Origin: Candidatus Desulfacyla euxinica
GTDB taxonomy: Bacteria > Desulfobacterota > DSM-4660 > Desulfatiglandales > Desulfatiglandaceae
DNA length: 32,034 nt
Assembly (NCBI GenBank): GCA_014382715.1
Contig: JACNJD010000205.1
Coordinates: 1-32,034, forward strand
Direction of reading: 5' to 3'
Made by a program: the position numbers and the translations under genes. Of the stretch, positions 1 to 10,737 are shown one piece after another (positions within the stretch are counted from its first letter, which is position 1; every line of letters starts with the position of its first letter). A model generated the notes under the pieces. The model saw only the letters and a list, made by a program, of their open reading frames with translations, was not told the origin of the DNA and did not search any database.

Positions 1-987
1 AACAAGGCAGGCGGGATTAATGGAAAGAAATTGGAACTGATCATTTACGACACTGAGGGGGACGCCACCAAGACCAGGCTTCTCTTTAAGAAACTGGTTA
101 CTCAGGATAAGGTATGCGCAGTAATAGGCCCTTCCCTGTCCGGTACGTCACTTGCAATTGTGGATGAGGCAAATAGACTCAAAACGCCCCTTGTCTCCTG
201 CGCCGCCAGTTATAAGATTGTTTACGACCCAAAGACAAAAAAGCAGCGCAAATGGGTCTTCAAGACACCCCAGACGGACACCATGGCCGTGGAGGCTATT
301 TACTCCCACCTCAAAAAGCGCGGCATCAACAAAATCTCAATCATGAGCGTTACTTCCGGGTTTGGGAAGAGTGGGCACGGGGAGCTGCTCCGGCTTGCCC
401 CCAAGTATGGGATGGAAATTATTGCAGATGAAAAATATGGCCCGAAGGATCAGGATATGACTGTGCAATTGACTAAAATCAAGGGAAATCCTCCCCAGGC
501 AATTGTCAACTGGTCCGTTGGCCCGACCCAGGTTGTGGTGCTCCGGAACTGGAAAGCCCTTGGTATGACAGGCATCCCCTTCTACCAGAGCCACGGTTTC
601 GGGAGCCGCAAAAATATCAAATTGGCGGCTGGAGCTGCGGAAGGCGTCCTCTCTCCTCTTGGCGGTTGCGTCGTCGCTACATCACTGCCGGCATCAACAC
701 AAAAAGATGTTACAACAAAGTACATGAAAGACTACCAGGCCAAATATAATGCGCCCTTATCCTCTTTTGGCGGGCATGCCTGGGACGCCCTTTACCTTGT
801 GGCAGACGCACTTAAAGTCGCTGGCTGCAACAAGGAAGGTATTCGGAATGAACTTGAAAAAACCAAGAACTTTGTTGGCCAGCACGGTGTCTTTAACTTC
901 TCCCCGGATAATCACATCGGTCTGACTTGGCAGGACGCTTTTTACATGACCGTTGTGAAGAATAACGACTTTACGCTTGCTGATTAA
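1..987 (+). CDS. Branched-chain amino acid-type ABC transporter substrate-binding protein, 5'-truncated by window edge
   Basis: Frame is open from base 1 (NKAGGINGKKLELIIYDTEGDATK...), typical periplasmic Leu/Ile/Val-binding family; followed by permease and ATPase genes. Confidence 0.93.
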   Translation, partial: NKAGGINGKKLELIIYDTEGDATKTRLLFKKLVTQDKVCAVIGPSLSGTSLAIVDEANRLKTPLVSCAASYKIVYDPKTKKQRKWVFKTPQTDTMAVEAIYSHLKKRGINKISIMSVTSGFGKSGHGELLRLAPKYGMEIIADEKYGPKDQDMTVQLTKIKGNPPQAIVNWSVGPTQVVVLRNWKALGMTGIPFYQSHGFGSRKNIKLAAGAAEGVLSPLGGCVVATSLPASTQKDVTTKYMKDYQAKYNAPLSSFGGHAWDALYLVADALKVAGCNKEGIRNELEKTKNFVGQHGVFNFSPDNHIGLTWQDAFYMTVVKNNDFTLAD

Positions 988-1061
988 AGAAATTCCTGTC
1001 AGGGAAATAAGAGAGTGAGGGTGGGATTATATCCACCCTCACTTTTTAATTCGGAATTAGC

Positions 1062-1964
1062 ATGGAAAAAATCACATTTGCAACCCAGCTCCTGCAGTAT
1101 TTCATCACCGGGCTCACCATAGGCAGCATTTATGCTATGGTGGCCCTCGGGTTCATTATCATCTATAATGTGACTGAGATCATAAACTTTGCTCAGGGTG
1201 AGTTTGTCGTATTGGGGGGCCTTGTCATGGTTGTCTTTACCGTCTCCGCCGGCCTTCCTCTTGTTATCGCCTTCCCCGCCACAGTTGTCCTTGTAATGCT
1301 GGTGGGAATTCTACTGCACCGGCTTGCAATCCGACCCATCAGAAAGCCTTCGGTCCTTACCCTGATTATCGCCACTATTGCTGCCTCGATCCTGATGAAG
1401 GGCACGGCCATGGTTATCTGGGGCAAGGACCCTTTTGACCTTCAGGCTTTCTCAGGGCGTGATCCCATTTCATTTTTGGGGGCCATAATCCAACCCCAAT
1501 ATCTCTGGGTAATAGGCTTTTTGATCCTCATCACAATATCTCTGTCCATCTTCTTTAATAGGACCATTATCGGCAAGGCCATGCGCGCCTGCGCAGACAA
1601 TCCGGATGCGGCCAGCCTTGTGGGCATCAACACTACGAATATGATTTTACTCTCTTTTGCCCTTTCTGCTGCCATCGGCGCGATTGCCGGCATAATCGTC
1701 ACCCCCATCGCCTTAATGGAATATGACCGTGGAGTCTCACTGGCTATAAAGGGATTCGGGGCTGCTATTCTTGGTGGCCTCGGCAGTTTCCCCGGCGCTA
1801 TCCTGGGGGGGCTGATCATGGGGACTATCGAGTCCTTCGGTGCCGGCCTCATCTCCTCCGCGTACAAGGATGCCTTTGCATTAATTGTACTTCTGGCTGT
1901 TCTGTTTTTTAAGCCCAGCGGACTCTTAGGCAGCGCAGAAATCAGCAAGATGAAAAGGTTTTAG
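1062..1964 (+). CDS. livH: Branched-chain amino acid ABC transporter permease, LivH family
   Basis: Hydrophobic protein with GLTIGSIYAMVALGFIIIYNVTEIINFAQGEF signature; operon context. Confidence 0.95.
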   Translation: MEKITFATQLLQYFITGLTIGSIYAMVALGFIIIYNVTEIINFAQGEFVVLGGLVMVVFTVSAGLPLVIAFPATVVLVMLVGILLHRLAIRPIRKPSVLTLIIATIAASILMKGTAMVIWGKDPFDLQAFSGRDPISFLGAIIQPQYLWVIGFLILITISLSIFFNRTIIGKAMRACADNPDAASLVGINTTNMILLSFALSAAIGAIAGIIVTPIALMEYDRGVSLAIKGFGAAILGGLGSFPGAILGGLIMGTIESFGAGLISSAYKDAFALIVLLAVLFFKPSGLLGSAEISKMKRF

Positions 1965-1966
1965 GC

Positions 1967-2920
1967 GTGTTACGAATCAACAAACTCCCAATTGCCATCT
2001 TTCTTGCCGTCATCATCTGCTTTCCCTGGATTGCAAAACATATTCCTGCTTTTGGCAATTATCCCGACCTCATGGTCTTCGCAGGGATCTATTGTCTGAT
2101 CACCATTGGTCTCAGCCTGCTTATGGGTTATGCCGGTCAGATATCACTTTGCCAGGCGGCGTTCTACGGTATCGGGGCCTATGTATCCGGCATCCTCACC
2201 GCCCGATACGGCATGAATCCCTGGCTCTGCATGTTGCTCGGTATGGGGATATCGGCACTCGTAGCCTTATTGGTGGGAGCGCCTTCCCTTAAATTAAAGG
2301 GGCATTACCTCGGCATGGCTACCCTGGCGTTCGGTATAATCGTCTTCATCATCTTCAATGAAGAAGTTGAATGGACCGGTGGTCCCGATGGTATGAGCGG
2401 TATTCCAGGGCTGAGCCTCTTCGGGTTTCAATTTGATTCCGTTAATAAATATTATTACCTTGTTTGGGCCTTTGTTTTTGCCGCCTTTATCTTTAGCATA
2501 AATATCATACAGTCCCGTACAGGGCGGGCCCTGAGGGCCATCCATTCCAGTGAGACGGCAGCCAGCGCCATGGGCGTTAACATCTCTCGGTTCAAGATAA
2601 TTGTATTCATCTACGGGGCTGTATTGGCATCCCTGGCAGGGAGCCTTTACGCCCATTACCTTAATTTCATAAACCCCTCCACCTTTGACCTTTTCTTTTC
2701 CATTAAGTTATTAATCATGATCGCATTGGGGGGGATGCATCAAATCTGGGGAGCCATCATAGGCGCTTTTCTGATTACATTTTTAAGTTATGAATGGCTG
2801 CATTTTTTTGGGGAATTTGAGATTATCGTATATGGCGGAATCCTCCTTTTAGTCACCATCTTTTTGCCCCATGGTCTTGCAGGCATTCCAGGGATGATAA
2901 AGGGTTGGTTCAGGAATTAA
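1967..2920 (+). CDS. livM: Branched-chain amino acid ABC transporter permease, LivM family
   Basis: Hydrophobic; GLSLLMGYAGQISLCQAAFYGIGAYVSGIL signature; follows livH. Confidence 0.95.
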   Translation: MLRINKLPIAIFLAVIICFPWIAKHIPAFGNYPDLMVFAGIYCLITIGLSLLMGYAGQISLCQAAFYGIGAYVSGILTARYGMNPWLCMLLGMGISALVALLVGAPSLKLKGHYLGMATLAFGIIVFIIFNEEVEWTGGPDGMSGIPGLSLFGFQFDSVNKYYYLVWAFVFAAFIFSINIIQSRTGRALRAIHSSETAASAMGVNISRFKIIVFIYGAVLASLAGSLYAHYLNFINPSTFDLFFSIKLLIMIALGGMHQIWGAIIGAFLITFLSYEWLHFFGEFEIIVYGGILLLVTIFLPHGLAGIPGMIKGWFRN

Positions 2921-3708
2921 AATTTCAGGTGAGAGAGTCATTGGAAAAGAATATTCTTGAAGTGGAGCAGGTTGCCATGGCCTTCGGTGGGCTAATGGCC
3001 CTTATCAACCAGAATTTCCGTGTGAAAAAGGGTATTATAAAGTCCATTATCGGTCCCAACGGTGCGGGCAAGACCACACTCTTTAATGTCATTACGGGCT
3101 TCTTTCCCCCAACAGAGGGGACAATTCGCTTTAAGGGACAGGCCATTGAACACCTGAAGGCCCACGATATTGCGAGCCGGGGACTTTCCCGCACCTTTCA
3201 AACGGTTGAGTTGTTTGACAACATGACTGTCCTTGAAAATGTTATGGTTGGTTGTCATACCCGAATACGGTCATCCTTTTTGGCCACTGGTTTCAAGTTG
3301 CCACAGGTAAAAAGAAAAGAGAACAAAATCAAGGAAAAAGCGATGGATATCCTGGAATTTATCAGTCTTAAGGATAAATTCAACGAACCTGCGGACAGTC
3401 TGCCTTTAGGCGAACAGAAGCTACTTGAAATCGGTCGGGGACTGGCCTCTCAACCGGATCTCTTGTGCCTGGACGAACCCGTAGCCGGCCTTAATGAGAC
3501 AGAAACTCAAGTGGCGTCTTCATTAATCAGGTTAATCAAGGAGAAAGGAATCACTGTCCTTCTGGTGGAACATGATATGAAAGTGGTCATGGATCTCTCA
3601 GATGAGATCATGGTACTTAACTACGGAGAAAAGATTGCAGAGGGCCTCCCTGAACAGATACAAAATGACCCGAAAGTAATTGAGGCCTATTTGGGAGGGG
3701 AAGACTAA
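2905..3708 (+). CDS. livG: ABC transporter ATP-binding protein, LivG family (true start probably slightly downstream, near 2930-2941)
   Basis: Walker A GPNGAGKTTLFN, LSRTFQ, Walker B LLCLDEPVAGLN. Confidence 0.95.
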   Translation: MVQELKFQVRESLEKNILEVEQVAMAFGGLMALINQNFRVKKGIIKSIIGPNGAGKTTLFNVITGFFPPTEGTIRFKGQAIEHLKAHDIASRGLSRTFQTVELFDNMTVLENVMVGCHTRIRSSFLATGFKLPQVKRKENKIKEKAMDILEFISLKDKFNEPADSLPLGEQKLLEIGRGLASQPDLLCLDEPVAGLNETETQVASSLIRLIKEKGITVLLVEHDMKVVMDLSDEIMVLNYGEKIAEGLPEQIQNDPKVIEAYLGGED

Positions 3709-3709
3709 G

Positions 3710-4423
3710 ATGCTGAGGATTGAAGAACTCAATGCCTCTTATAATAATATCCTGGCCCTTAAAGGGATCTCCATAAAGGTACCCAAAGGGGAGATCTTTT
3801 CCATCATAGGCGCAAATGGGGCGGGTAAATCCACTCTCCTGAAGTCCATTTCCGGCCTTATTGAAACCAAAATGGGCCGGATTTTCTTTAAAAATCAGGA
3901 TATTATCAACCTCCCCGCAAATCGGATTGTAGGCCTGGGTATATCCCAAGTGCCGGAAGGAAGACAGCTTTTTGTCCGTCTCTCGGTGAAGGACAATATT
4001 CATCTTGGGGCCTTCCTCTACCACAAACGGCGCTATCGCAAGGATATCAACGAAAAAATTCAGGGTGTCTACAGGATGTTTCCCATCTTGGAAAAACGCT
4101 CCGAGCAGATTGCAGGAACACTTTCCGGTGGTGAACAGCAGATGCTGGCCATCGCACGCGCCCTTATGGGCAGACCTGAACTGCTCCTTTTAGATGAACC
4201 TTCAATGGGTCTAGCCCCTCTAATTGTAAAGGACATATTTGGCGTCATTAAAGAACTCAACGAGACAGGGACCACGATCCTGCTCGTTGAGCAAAATGCG
4301 AAGGCCGCTCTTAAGATTGCAAACCACGCATGTGTACTGGAGACAGGTGAAATAGTCCTGGAAGGGCTGGCCAAAGAACTCTCAGATAATCCTAGGGTCA
4401 AGGAAGCCTACCTGGGAGGATAG
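3710..4423 (+). CDS. livF: ABC transporter ATP-binding protein, LivF family
   Basis: Walker A GANGAGKSTLLKSISG, signature LSGGEQQMLAIARALM, LLLLDEPSMGLAP; ATG at 3710. Confidence 0.95.
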   Translation: MLRIEELNASYNNILALKGISIKVPKGEIFSIIGANGAGKSTLLKSISGLIETKMGRIFFKNQDIINLPANRIVGLGISQVPEGRQLFVRLSVKDNIHLGAFLYHKRRYRKDINEKIQGVYRMFPILEKRSEQIAGTLSGGEQQMLAIARALMGRPELLLLDEPSMGLAPLIVKDIFGVIKELNETGTTILLVEQNAKAALKIANHACVLETGEIVLEGLAKELSDNPRVKEAYLGG

Positions 4424-4440
4424 AAAAAGGAGAAGTATCC

Positions 4441-6021
4441 ATGAATTACGCAAAATATGCCACAATTCATGCCCGTCATTTATCTGATAAGATATGTCTG
4501 ATTGAGCGGGCCCCTTCCATAAACAGGAGGAGGACCCTCACATGGAAAGAGTTTAATGATGGCATCAATAAAGTGGCAAATTACCTGTCGAAAGAATTGG
4601 GGGTAAAGCAAGGCGACTATGTCATGCATTTGCAGAACAATTCCCTTGAGTGGTTGATCACGTATTATGGCATCATCAAGCTCGGTGCAGTGATCGTACC
4701 TCTGAATTTCAGATTTGTGGGACCTGATATCCTCTATGCTGCTGAGGTATGTGATCCTAAGGTGTTTATGCTGGGTTCAGAGTTTCTTCCCGTGGTCCAA
4801 CCGGTTCAAAACGAATTGACAACTGTAGAGAAGTACATCTGTTTAGGAGATGAGGTGCCGGACGATATGATAGATTACAGGACTATTGCTGCCTATGATG
4901 ATATTTCAGAGGCGATGGTGGATGTGGATGATCAGCATAATCTGGCCATGATGTTCACCTCAGGCACCACAGGTAAACCGAAACCTGTTTTACACACCCA
5001 TTATTCCCTGAACAATACAGCCACAGGCAACGGCATGTCTTATTTTGTGGAGAAGAATGACAACTATGTCTTCTTCCTCCCCCTCTATCACAGCGGGACC
5101 ATGTTCCTGTGGGCCCCCTTTTATGCAACGGGCGCAACTGGAACACTCATCACGGAGCTAAAGGACCCCAAGTGGATCATTGAGGCCCTTGCTGAGGAAA
5201 AGGGAACGGATGTCCTCTTTGTTGTACCCATTGCAGTTGCAATCCTGAATGCCATAAAAAGCGGAGACATTAACCTTGTAGATTACGATCTCTCCAGTTG
5301 GAGATATATGGAGATTGGTGCACAGCCTGTACCCTTTGATGTGATGAAAAAACTCGTGGAAAACCTGCCATGTGCTGTCTCCAATATATACGGCATTACC
5401 GAGGGCGGTGGTGGTGGGTTATTTAATCTATACCCGGAGGATGTGCTGAGAAAGCCCGGTTCCATTGGTAAACCCACATTTGGCATTGAAGGGAAGATTG
5501 TCGATTTTGAGGGCAAGGAACTCCCTCATGGTGAGGTGGGTGAATTGATCTTCAGCACAAACCGCATGATGAAGGAATATTTTAATAATCCGGAAATGAC
5601 CGAAGATGCCCTCAGGGATGGCTGGCTTTACACCGGTGACCTTCTAAAAACAGATGATGAAGGATATTTTTATATTGTTGATCGCAAAAAGGATATGATC
5701 ACGAGCGGTGGAGAAAATATCTTTCCGGTGGAGATCGAAGACGCACTCATGGAACATCCCAAGATCGATGATGTAGCCTGCATCGGGTCTCCTGATGAAC
5801 GCCTTGTGGAAATTGTCATGGCCATTATCCAGTTGAAAGAGGGAGAGAGCATGACAGAAGAAGAGCTTCTTGAATTTGGCAAAACAAAATTGGCCAAGTA
5901 TAAGCTTCCAAGAAAAGTTCTTTTTGACCAGGTCATGAGAAATCCCACAGGCAAGCTTATGAAACCCGAGATGAGAGAGAAATACACAGGCCGGAAAGAG
6001 GCGTTCCAGAAGCTTGATTAG
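4441..6021 (+). CDS. AMP-dependent acyl-CoA synthetase/ligase
   Basis: AMP-binding motif MMFTSGTTGKPKPVLHTH, YTGDL, DRKKDMITSGGENIFPVEIED, C-terminal PTGKLMKPEMR. Confidence 0.95.
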   Translation: MNYAKYATIHARHLSDKICLIERAPSINRRRTLTWKEFNDGINKVANYLSKELGVKQGDYVMHLQNNSLEWLITYYGIIKLGAVIVPLNFRFVGPDILYAAEVCDPKVFMLGSEFLPVVQPVQNELTTVEKYICLGDEVPDDMIDYRTIAAYDDISEAMVDVDDQHNLAMMFTSGTTGKPKPVLHTHYSLNNTATGNGMSYFVEKNDNYVFFLPLYHSGTMFLWAPFYATGATGTLITELKDPKWIIEALAEEKGTDVLFVVPIAVAILNAIKSGDINLVDYDLSSWRYMEIGAQPVPFDVMKKLVENLPCAVSNIYGITEGGGGGLFNLYPEDVLRKPGSIGKPTFGIEGKIVDFEGKELPHGEVGELIFSTNRMMKEYFNNPEMTEDALRDGWLYTGDLLKTDDEGYFYIVDRKKDMITSGGENIFPVEIEDALMEHPKIDDVACIGSPDERLVEIVMAIIQLKEGESMTEEELLEFGKTKLAKYKLPRKVLFDQVMRNPTGKLMKPEMREKYTGRKEAFQKLD

Positions 6022-6024
6022 CCC

Positions 6025-9000
6025 TCATGAACGGTTACCAGCTATCTTAATGTTGACTGCGTCAAACTTTTTGGCGATGAGATTTTCAAATTCCTTTCCA
6101 AAAAATCGACGGTTTCCCTGTAAATACCATTTGATGCCCTGCCAATGGTCCTTCAACTCCTGTTGATCATGGATGCTATCAAGTATCCCTTCAATTTCAG
6201 AGAGTCTTTCCCTCTTCAAGGTATCTTTTCTCATTTCGTAAGAATCGTTCAGCCTGAGTTTTTGCTCACGTGAAAAGCCGATATCCCAGGATCGATCAAG
6301 AAGATCATTTACCAAATTGTGGAGATCCGCAAAATCATTGACCAGGGCCATCTGTCTTTCCGTGCGGTCCAATATCATATCCGTAATTTCAGTCATCCTC
6401 TTTTCAAAGGCCTTTTCGAGGAGAAGCTCGTAATCATCAGTGTAAAAGAGATGTTTTCGCAGAGAGCTTAGGCTGTAATGAAAATAATTTTTCAATTGTT
6501 CCAGATCATTAATAGAGGATAGGTAAGATATCTTACGTGAGATGGATATGCGGTCCTGAAAATCCACGGAAAGAAGATTGGGTAAACTTCCCTTCCTCAG
6601 TAAAATCCCGGTTTTGGCGCTAAATAGATGGGTCAACTGATAGCTCCCTTCCCAGAGTTTCTGTATTGAAAGCTCGTTCAGGCAGGCGTTGACCGCCTCA
6701 TAACGTTTTTCAATCTCTTCGCTCATTCCCAAAAAACTAAGAGAGACCGGCTCATCATTTGATCTGATCTTCTTTGTTCCCAACAGTCCCACCAGAAGGA
6801 GTTTCACCTGGCTATCGTAGCTCAAATAACCGCCTATCTTCTCATACCCAAAGATACGCACCCTATCTCCGATGAGCTGGTCTAACATGAAATGTCTCAC
6901 CGGTTCTTCTAAACTCTGAAGGGTTTTGTATATACGAAAGGCCTCATAAACCTCCTTTTCAAATGTTGGGTATCCCACATTGTGAAATTTCCTTTTCTTG
7001 TGAATATATTTCAGAGGGACCTCTAACATAAGGTTGACGAGATCCTGGAATTCAACATACCTGATACCCCTCAACCTGAAGAACCTTTCAGTCGCAAAAA
7101 TCATCCTTCCAGCCTTTATGATTTTTGATTTATCTGTTTCCTCCCATTCCTTTGATTCCAAGTAGTCAGCGAGTGAAACCCCTTCGGGAAATCCTTTGGT
7201 TTGGTGCTTTTCAAGGGCGCAAAAAAGGGAGCCCCTCTCCTCAAAAGCCTTGTTCAACTCTCCTTCAAGGGTCATCGCACCATCAATTATCTTGTGACAC
7301 ATGGCCCTTATCTGGAAAAACCGGATGGCCAGATCCTCGAGGATCAGATCTTCCCTGATTGCGGAAAGCATTATGAATGAAAATACAAGAAATGCGTCAA
7401 AGAGCTCTTTGTCACGGGGGGCGAGGATCGATTGTATGGCAGAAAACGATATCTCTCCTCGTACTGTGTGATGGAGCAAGCCGTGATGTCTCACCAAGAA
7501 AATAAGATACGATTTTTCATGTTCATCAAGACCATATCTTTCGGCAATTTCTTCCTTTTCCAAAAAAAATGCACCTGTCCCGGCGAGGTCTGCCGGGTTG
7601 ATCTCTTTGTTGTACTTTTTTCTAAGGGCGGGCACCCTTCCGAGATCTTGAAATATGAATGATTTGGCGAGCGCGTCAAACAGTACAGGGTTGGTTTTAA
7701 AGCCCTCAATGATTTCCCCAAGGTTTTCCAACTGTAGTTCGCTGAGCCCCACGATGCCAGTGGCCATGGGCCCAAATTCTTTCTGAGCTAACCTGTGCAA
7801 GAAGTCTATGTCCTGGAAACCCTGTTTGTCATGGGTAATCAGGGCCTGGAATTTTCTTGTTGCAGCAAGAATGTAATTGGTGACAGGAGAAGTTAAGTAA
7901 ATATGCCCGGAGATGTCGATGTCCTGAAGGGCCATAAATTCGGGGAGGAGGAAATTCAAGAGAGAGGGCGCGTTATAAAAAAGGAGGGCAAGATCAGTAT
8001 ATAGATGCTCAGGACGAAACATATCGCCCAGGAAATTTGATCTCAAGGTTTCTCTAAGTTCCTTGGTTTCCTGAAACCATCTCTCCTGCTTTGCAGGCAA
8101 TTTCAATGTAGAATCGATTTCCTTAAGAACCCTGAGATGACTTTGAAAAAAAGTCTCAAGATTAGAAAACAATTTCTCCAGGCTCTTCAGCTCTTCCTGT
8201 GGTATTTTGGAAATTGGCCGGGTAAGCATTCTTTTTAACAGGGAGGCCACCCTTTCAATATCCCTGGATATGTCTTTATAGGCAATTTCTAAAGCCTGTG
8301 TCTTTGATGAGATGCTTAGCTGAAAACCGGTCCCTAATATAAATGAGGACTTCTCTCGGCCCAACTGATCTCTAAACTGCCTCAGGATGGCCAGATCGAG
8401 ACGCTCAATATTGATGGATGACGCCTCCTGCTCCACTTTTTTTACCCGATCTTCAATTTCCTTTGTTCCCACATCAGCCAGGATCGGGTTGAAATTGATA
8501 ATTTCGCCCTGTGCCAGAATCACTGCAATCCAGAGAAGCACAAACACATTTCGACTATCCATTCTCTGAAAGAGATGTCCTGTCCCGTGGAACTCCAATT
8601 CGAGAAACCTCCTATAGAACAGAGGCAGTTGCAGGGGATCGAGTTTAAGATACATCTCCTCGAATTCTTCTATTGTATTAACAAGCCTTATGACATTCTC
8701 TATTCGATCTAATTTCCGGTCATCATAGTCGGCCAAGGCCTCTTTTTCCATCCGGCCCTTTTGCCTGAGTTCGCCCCAATTATCGAGGAATTCGAAATAA
8801 TTCATCATCATGAGAATCTTTTGAACGATTTTGTTGTGTATCCCCCCCATGGAAGCAATTTTCTCATCCAAAAGCTGATCCCAATCCAATTCCTGATTGA
8901 CCACAACTCTTACTGTCGATTCATAAAGGTCGAATAGTTGTGAGAGCTGTTCATGGGTAAGCTCAGACCCTCGTGCCGCTTCTGTTTCGGCAAAGGTCAT

Positions 9001-10737
9001 CAACCGGCAATAACGGAGAAGGTTAAGCGCCTGCTGGGGCTCATATGTTCGGGCAAGATCAGAAACAGGTTTTAAGGCCTTTTCGGTTACCTTACCGGAT
9101 ATGATTCTACCTAAAGCAGTATGTCCCAGGACGATAAGGATGATTTCCTTCATCTCATTGTAGTTAAACCCAGAAAGGGTTAGGGCTTCCAGATTTTCAA
9201 ACAGTCTGGTCCTTGGGCCTTCTATTCTGTCAGGGTTCAGGTAAGCCCTTATTTTTTCAAGGCGATTGATCTTTGTTGTCAGCCTGATAACATGGTTAAG
9301 AGCTTTGAATCTCCTGTTTTTGTTTTCCAAAGGCTGCTTCAGGCGATCAACAAAAACCTGCGGCAGAATATGATAGCTTCCTCTTTTAAGTCTTGCTAAA
9401 ATAACTCCAAGGGTTTGAATCAGATACTCAAACGAGTCTTTGTAATCGGCTACAAATTCTATGGGACACCCGCTCAGGTTAGACTCCATCACATCTTGTC
9501 TGACATCCGCTACAGTGGTTTTAAAGGCCTTTTTCTGTCCCAGATAGATCATCATGTATTTAGGTGAATAGTTTTTACATGAAAATCTCTTTTTCCACTC
9601 TCTTTTGACAGGGTCGGACACCACAGGCTTGAGAAATACCTTGTCAAAAAACATTTCAAAAAGCCTGGACCAGATCTTTTCCTGATCAATTGGAAAAGGC
9701 CAGTCTGCAAATTGAGAATTGATATATGGCAAGTCATTTATCTCCTCAAGGGACATTTTCTCAAAGGATTTCCCATCGAGTAACGTGTCTACGATTTCCT
9801 GCTCTATATAAGAACCACTCAAATATTTCTGCAAATCATAGATGTTTGCTGTGACGGCGCTCTCTTTGATCTTGTATTTTTTCTTGGTGCCAAAAATATG
9901 ACTGAACAACGTGAAATATTTTTCTTCTTCCTTTGTCTTGAAAACGAGTTCTGCCGTTCGATTGGTTTTGGCTGTAAAATGGTCTGCTATCAAAAAGACT
10001 TCTCCCTCTGGCTTTAGCAAATTGCGGACCTTCCAGAGGAGATGGGTGCAATACTGATCTAACCGCCTTTTTGAAAGAGTTTCTTGAGCAAGGGGGCTGA
10101 ATTCCTTCATGAGGACAATTTCATATAGATCACTCGTCAGTATGACAAGGTCCAGGCTCTCGTTTAGTTCAGATAATTTCTCGAGAGAGTCCAGTGCGAC
10201 AATATTATGTTCCATAAAGCGAAAAGAAAGTTCATTAAGAATTAAATCGTCATGATGCGACAACACACCTATGTTATGCGACTCTTTCAGATATTTTTTT
10301 CCGTGGAAACCGACTATTTTACTAATTTTTTCTATTCTGGCCTTGATATGGATAAGGGAGTTGGATATGAGATGGACAGGTATGAGGTAATACCTTTTTC
10401 CGAGGCTGGAAAACCTGATCAAAAGCCCCATTTTACGGTAAATCTCATTGAGATCTTTGTAAAACACCCTTATCTCTTCGGGGTTTTCGAGGCTGATGGC
10501 ATGGAGTTGTTTTATCTCCTTCGGTTTGAGTCGATCGTAGTCCTCAAAAAGCCCAACCCCATAGGCATTGCCGCCAAATCTACTCCGCAGTTGGGATGGG
10601 TGTTTGAAAGATACATAGGTCCCTATGGGGACATGTGCGGGATCAATACCCGATGCGTCAAAATCATCGGGGTTTATGAATTGAAAAGGGTCCTTTTGCC
10701 AAAGGGTCTCTTTGGTAAGGGAAGTGGTGTAAACCAT
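6025..10737 (-). CDS. Large uncharacterised protein (1570 aa): N-terminal methyltransferase-like region, internal GlnD-like degenerate HD region
   Basis: Single uninterrupted 1570-codon ORF; segment IFQDLGRVPALR...AERYGLDEHEKSYLIFLVRHHGLLHHTVRGE resembles the GlnD HD domain; VRNLLKPEGEVFLIADHF resembles a class I SAM-methyltransferase strand. Confidence 0.85.
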   Translation of the reverse strand: MVYTTSLTKETLWQKDPFQFINPDDFDASGIDPAHVPIGTYVSFKHPSQLRSRFGGNAYGVGLFEDYDRLKPKEIKQLHAISLENPEEIRVFYKDLNEIYRKMGLLIRFSSLGKRYYLIPVHLISNSLIHIKARIEKISKIVGFHGKKYLKESHNIGVLSHHDDLILNELSFRFMEHNIVALDSLEKLSELNESLDLVILTSDLYEIVLMKEFSPLAQETLSKRRLDQYCTHLLWKVRNLLKPEGEVFLIADHFTAKTNRTAELVFKTKEEEKYFTLFSHIFGTKKKYKIKESAVTANIYDLQKYLSGSYIEQEIVDTLLDGKSFEKMSLEEINDLPYINSQFADWPFPIDQEKIWSRLFEMFFDKVFLKPVVSDPVKREWKKRFSCKNYSPKYMMIYLGQKKAFKTTVADVRQDVMESNLSGCPIEFVADYKDSFEYLIQTLGVILARLKRGSYHILPQVFVDRLKQPLENKNRRFKALNHVIRLTTKINRLEKIRAYLNPDRIEGPRTRLFENLEALTLSGFNYNEMKEIILIVLGHTALGRIISGKVTEKALKPVSDLARTYEPQQALNLLRYCRLMTFAETEAARGSELTHEQLSQLFDLYESTVRVVVNQELDWDQLLDEKIASMGGIHNKIVQKILMMMNYFEFLDNWGELRQKGRMEKEALADYDDRKLDRIENVIRLVNTIEEFEEMYLKLDPLQLPLFYRRFLELEFHGTGHLFQRMDSRNVFVLLWIAVILAQGEIINFNPILADVGTKEIEDRVKKVEQEASSINIERLDLAILRQFRDQLGREKSSFILGTGFQLSISSKTQALEIAYKDISRDIERVASLLKRMLTRPISKIPQEELKSLEKLFSNLETFFQSHLRVLKEIDSTLKLPAKQERWFQETKELRETLRSNFLGDMFRPEHLYTDLALLFYNAPSLLNFLLPEFMALQDIDISGHIYLTSPVTNYILAATRKFQALITHDKQGFQDIDFLHRLAQKEFGPMATGIVGLSELQLENLGEIIEGFKTNPVLFDALAKSFIFQDLGRVPALRKKYNKEINPADLAGTGAFFLEKEEIAERYGLDEHEKSYLIFLVRHHGLLHHTVRGEISFSAIQSILAPRDKELFDAFLVFSFIMLSAIREDLILEDLAIRFFQIRAMCHKIIDGAMTLEGELNKAFEERGSLFCALEKHQTKGFPEGVSLADYLESKEWEETDKSKIIKAGRMIFATERFFRLRGIRYVEFQDLVNLMLEVPLKYIHKKRKFHNVGYPTFEKEVYEAFRIYKTLQSLEEPVRHFMLDQLIGDRVRIFGYEKIGGYLSYDSQVKLLLVGLLGTKKIRSNDEPVSLSFLGMSEEIEKRYEAVNACLNELSIQKLWEGSYQLTHLFSAKTGILLRKGSLPNLLSVDFQDRISISRKISYLSSINDLEQLKNYFHYSLSSLRKHLFYTDDYELLLEKAFEKRMTEITDMILDRTERQMALVNDFADLHNLVNDLLDRSWDIGFSREQKLRLNDSYEMRKDTLKRERLSEIEGILDSIHDQQELKDHWQGIKWYLQGNRRFFGKEFENLIAKKFDAVNIKIAGNRS

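Noticed and set aside
1442-1948. Antisense ORFs opposite livH, livF, acyl-CoA ligase, kinase and IS genes
   Set aside because: They lie within strongly supported genes on the other strand and their translations show no family motifs; treated as shadow ORFs.
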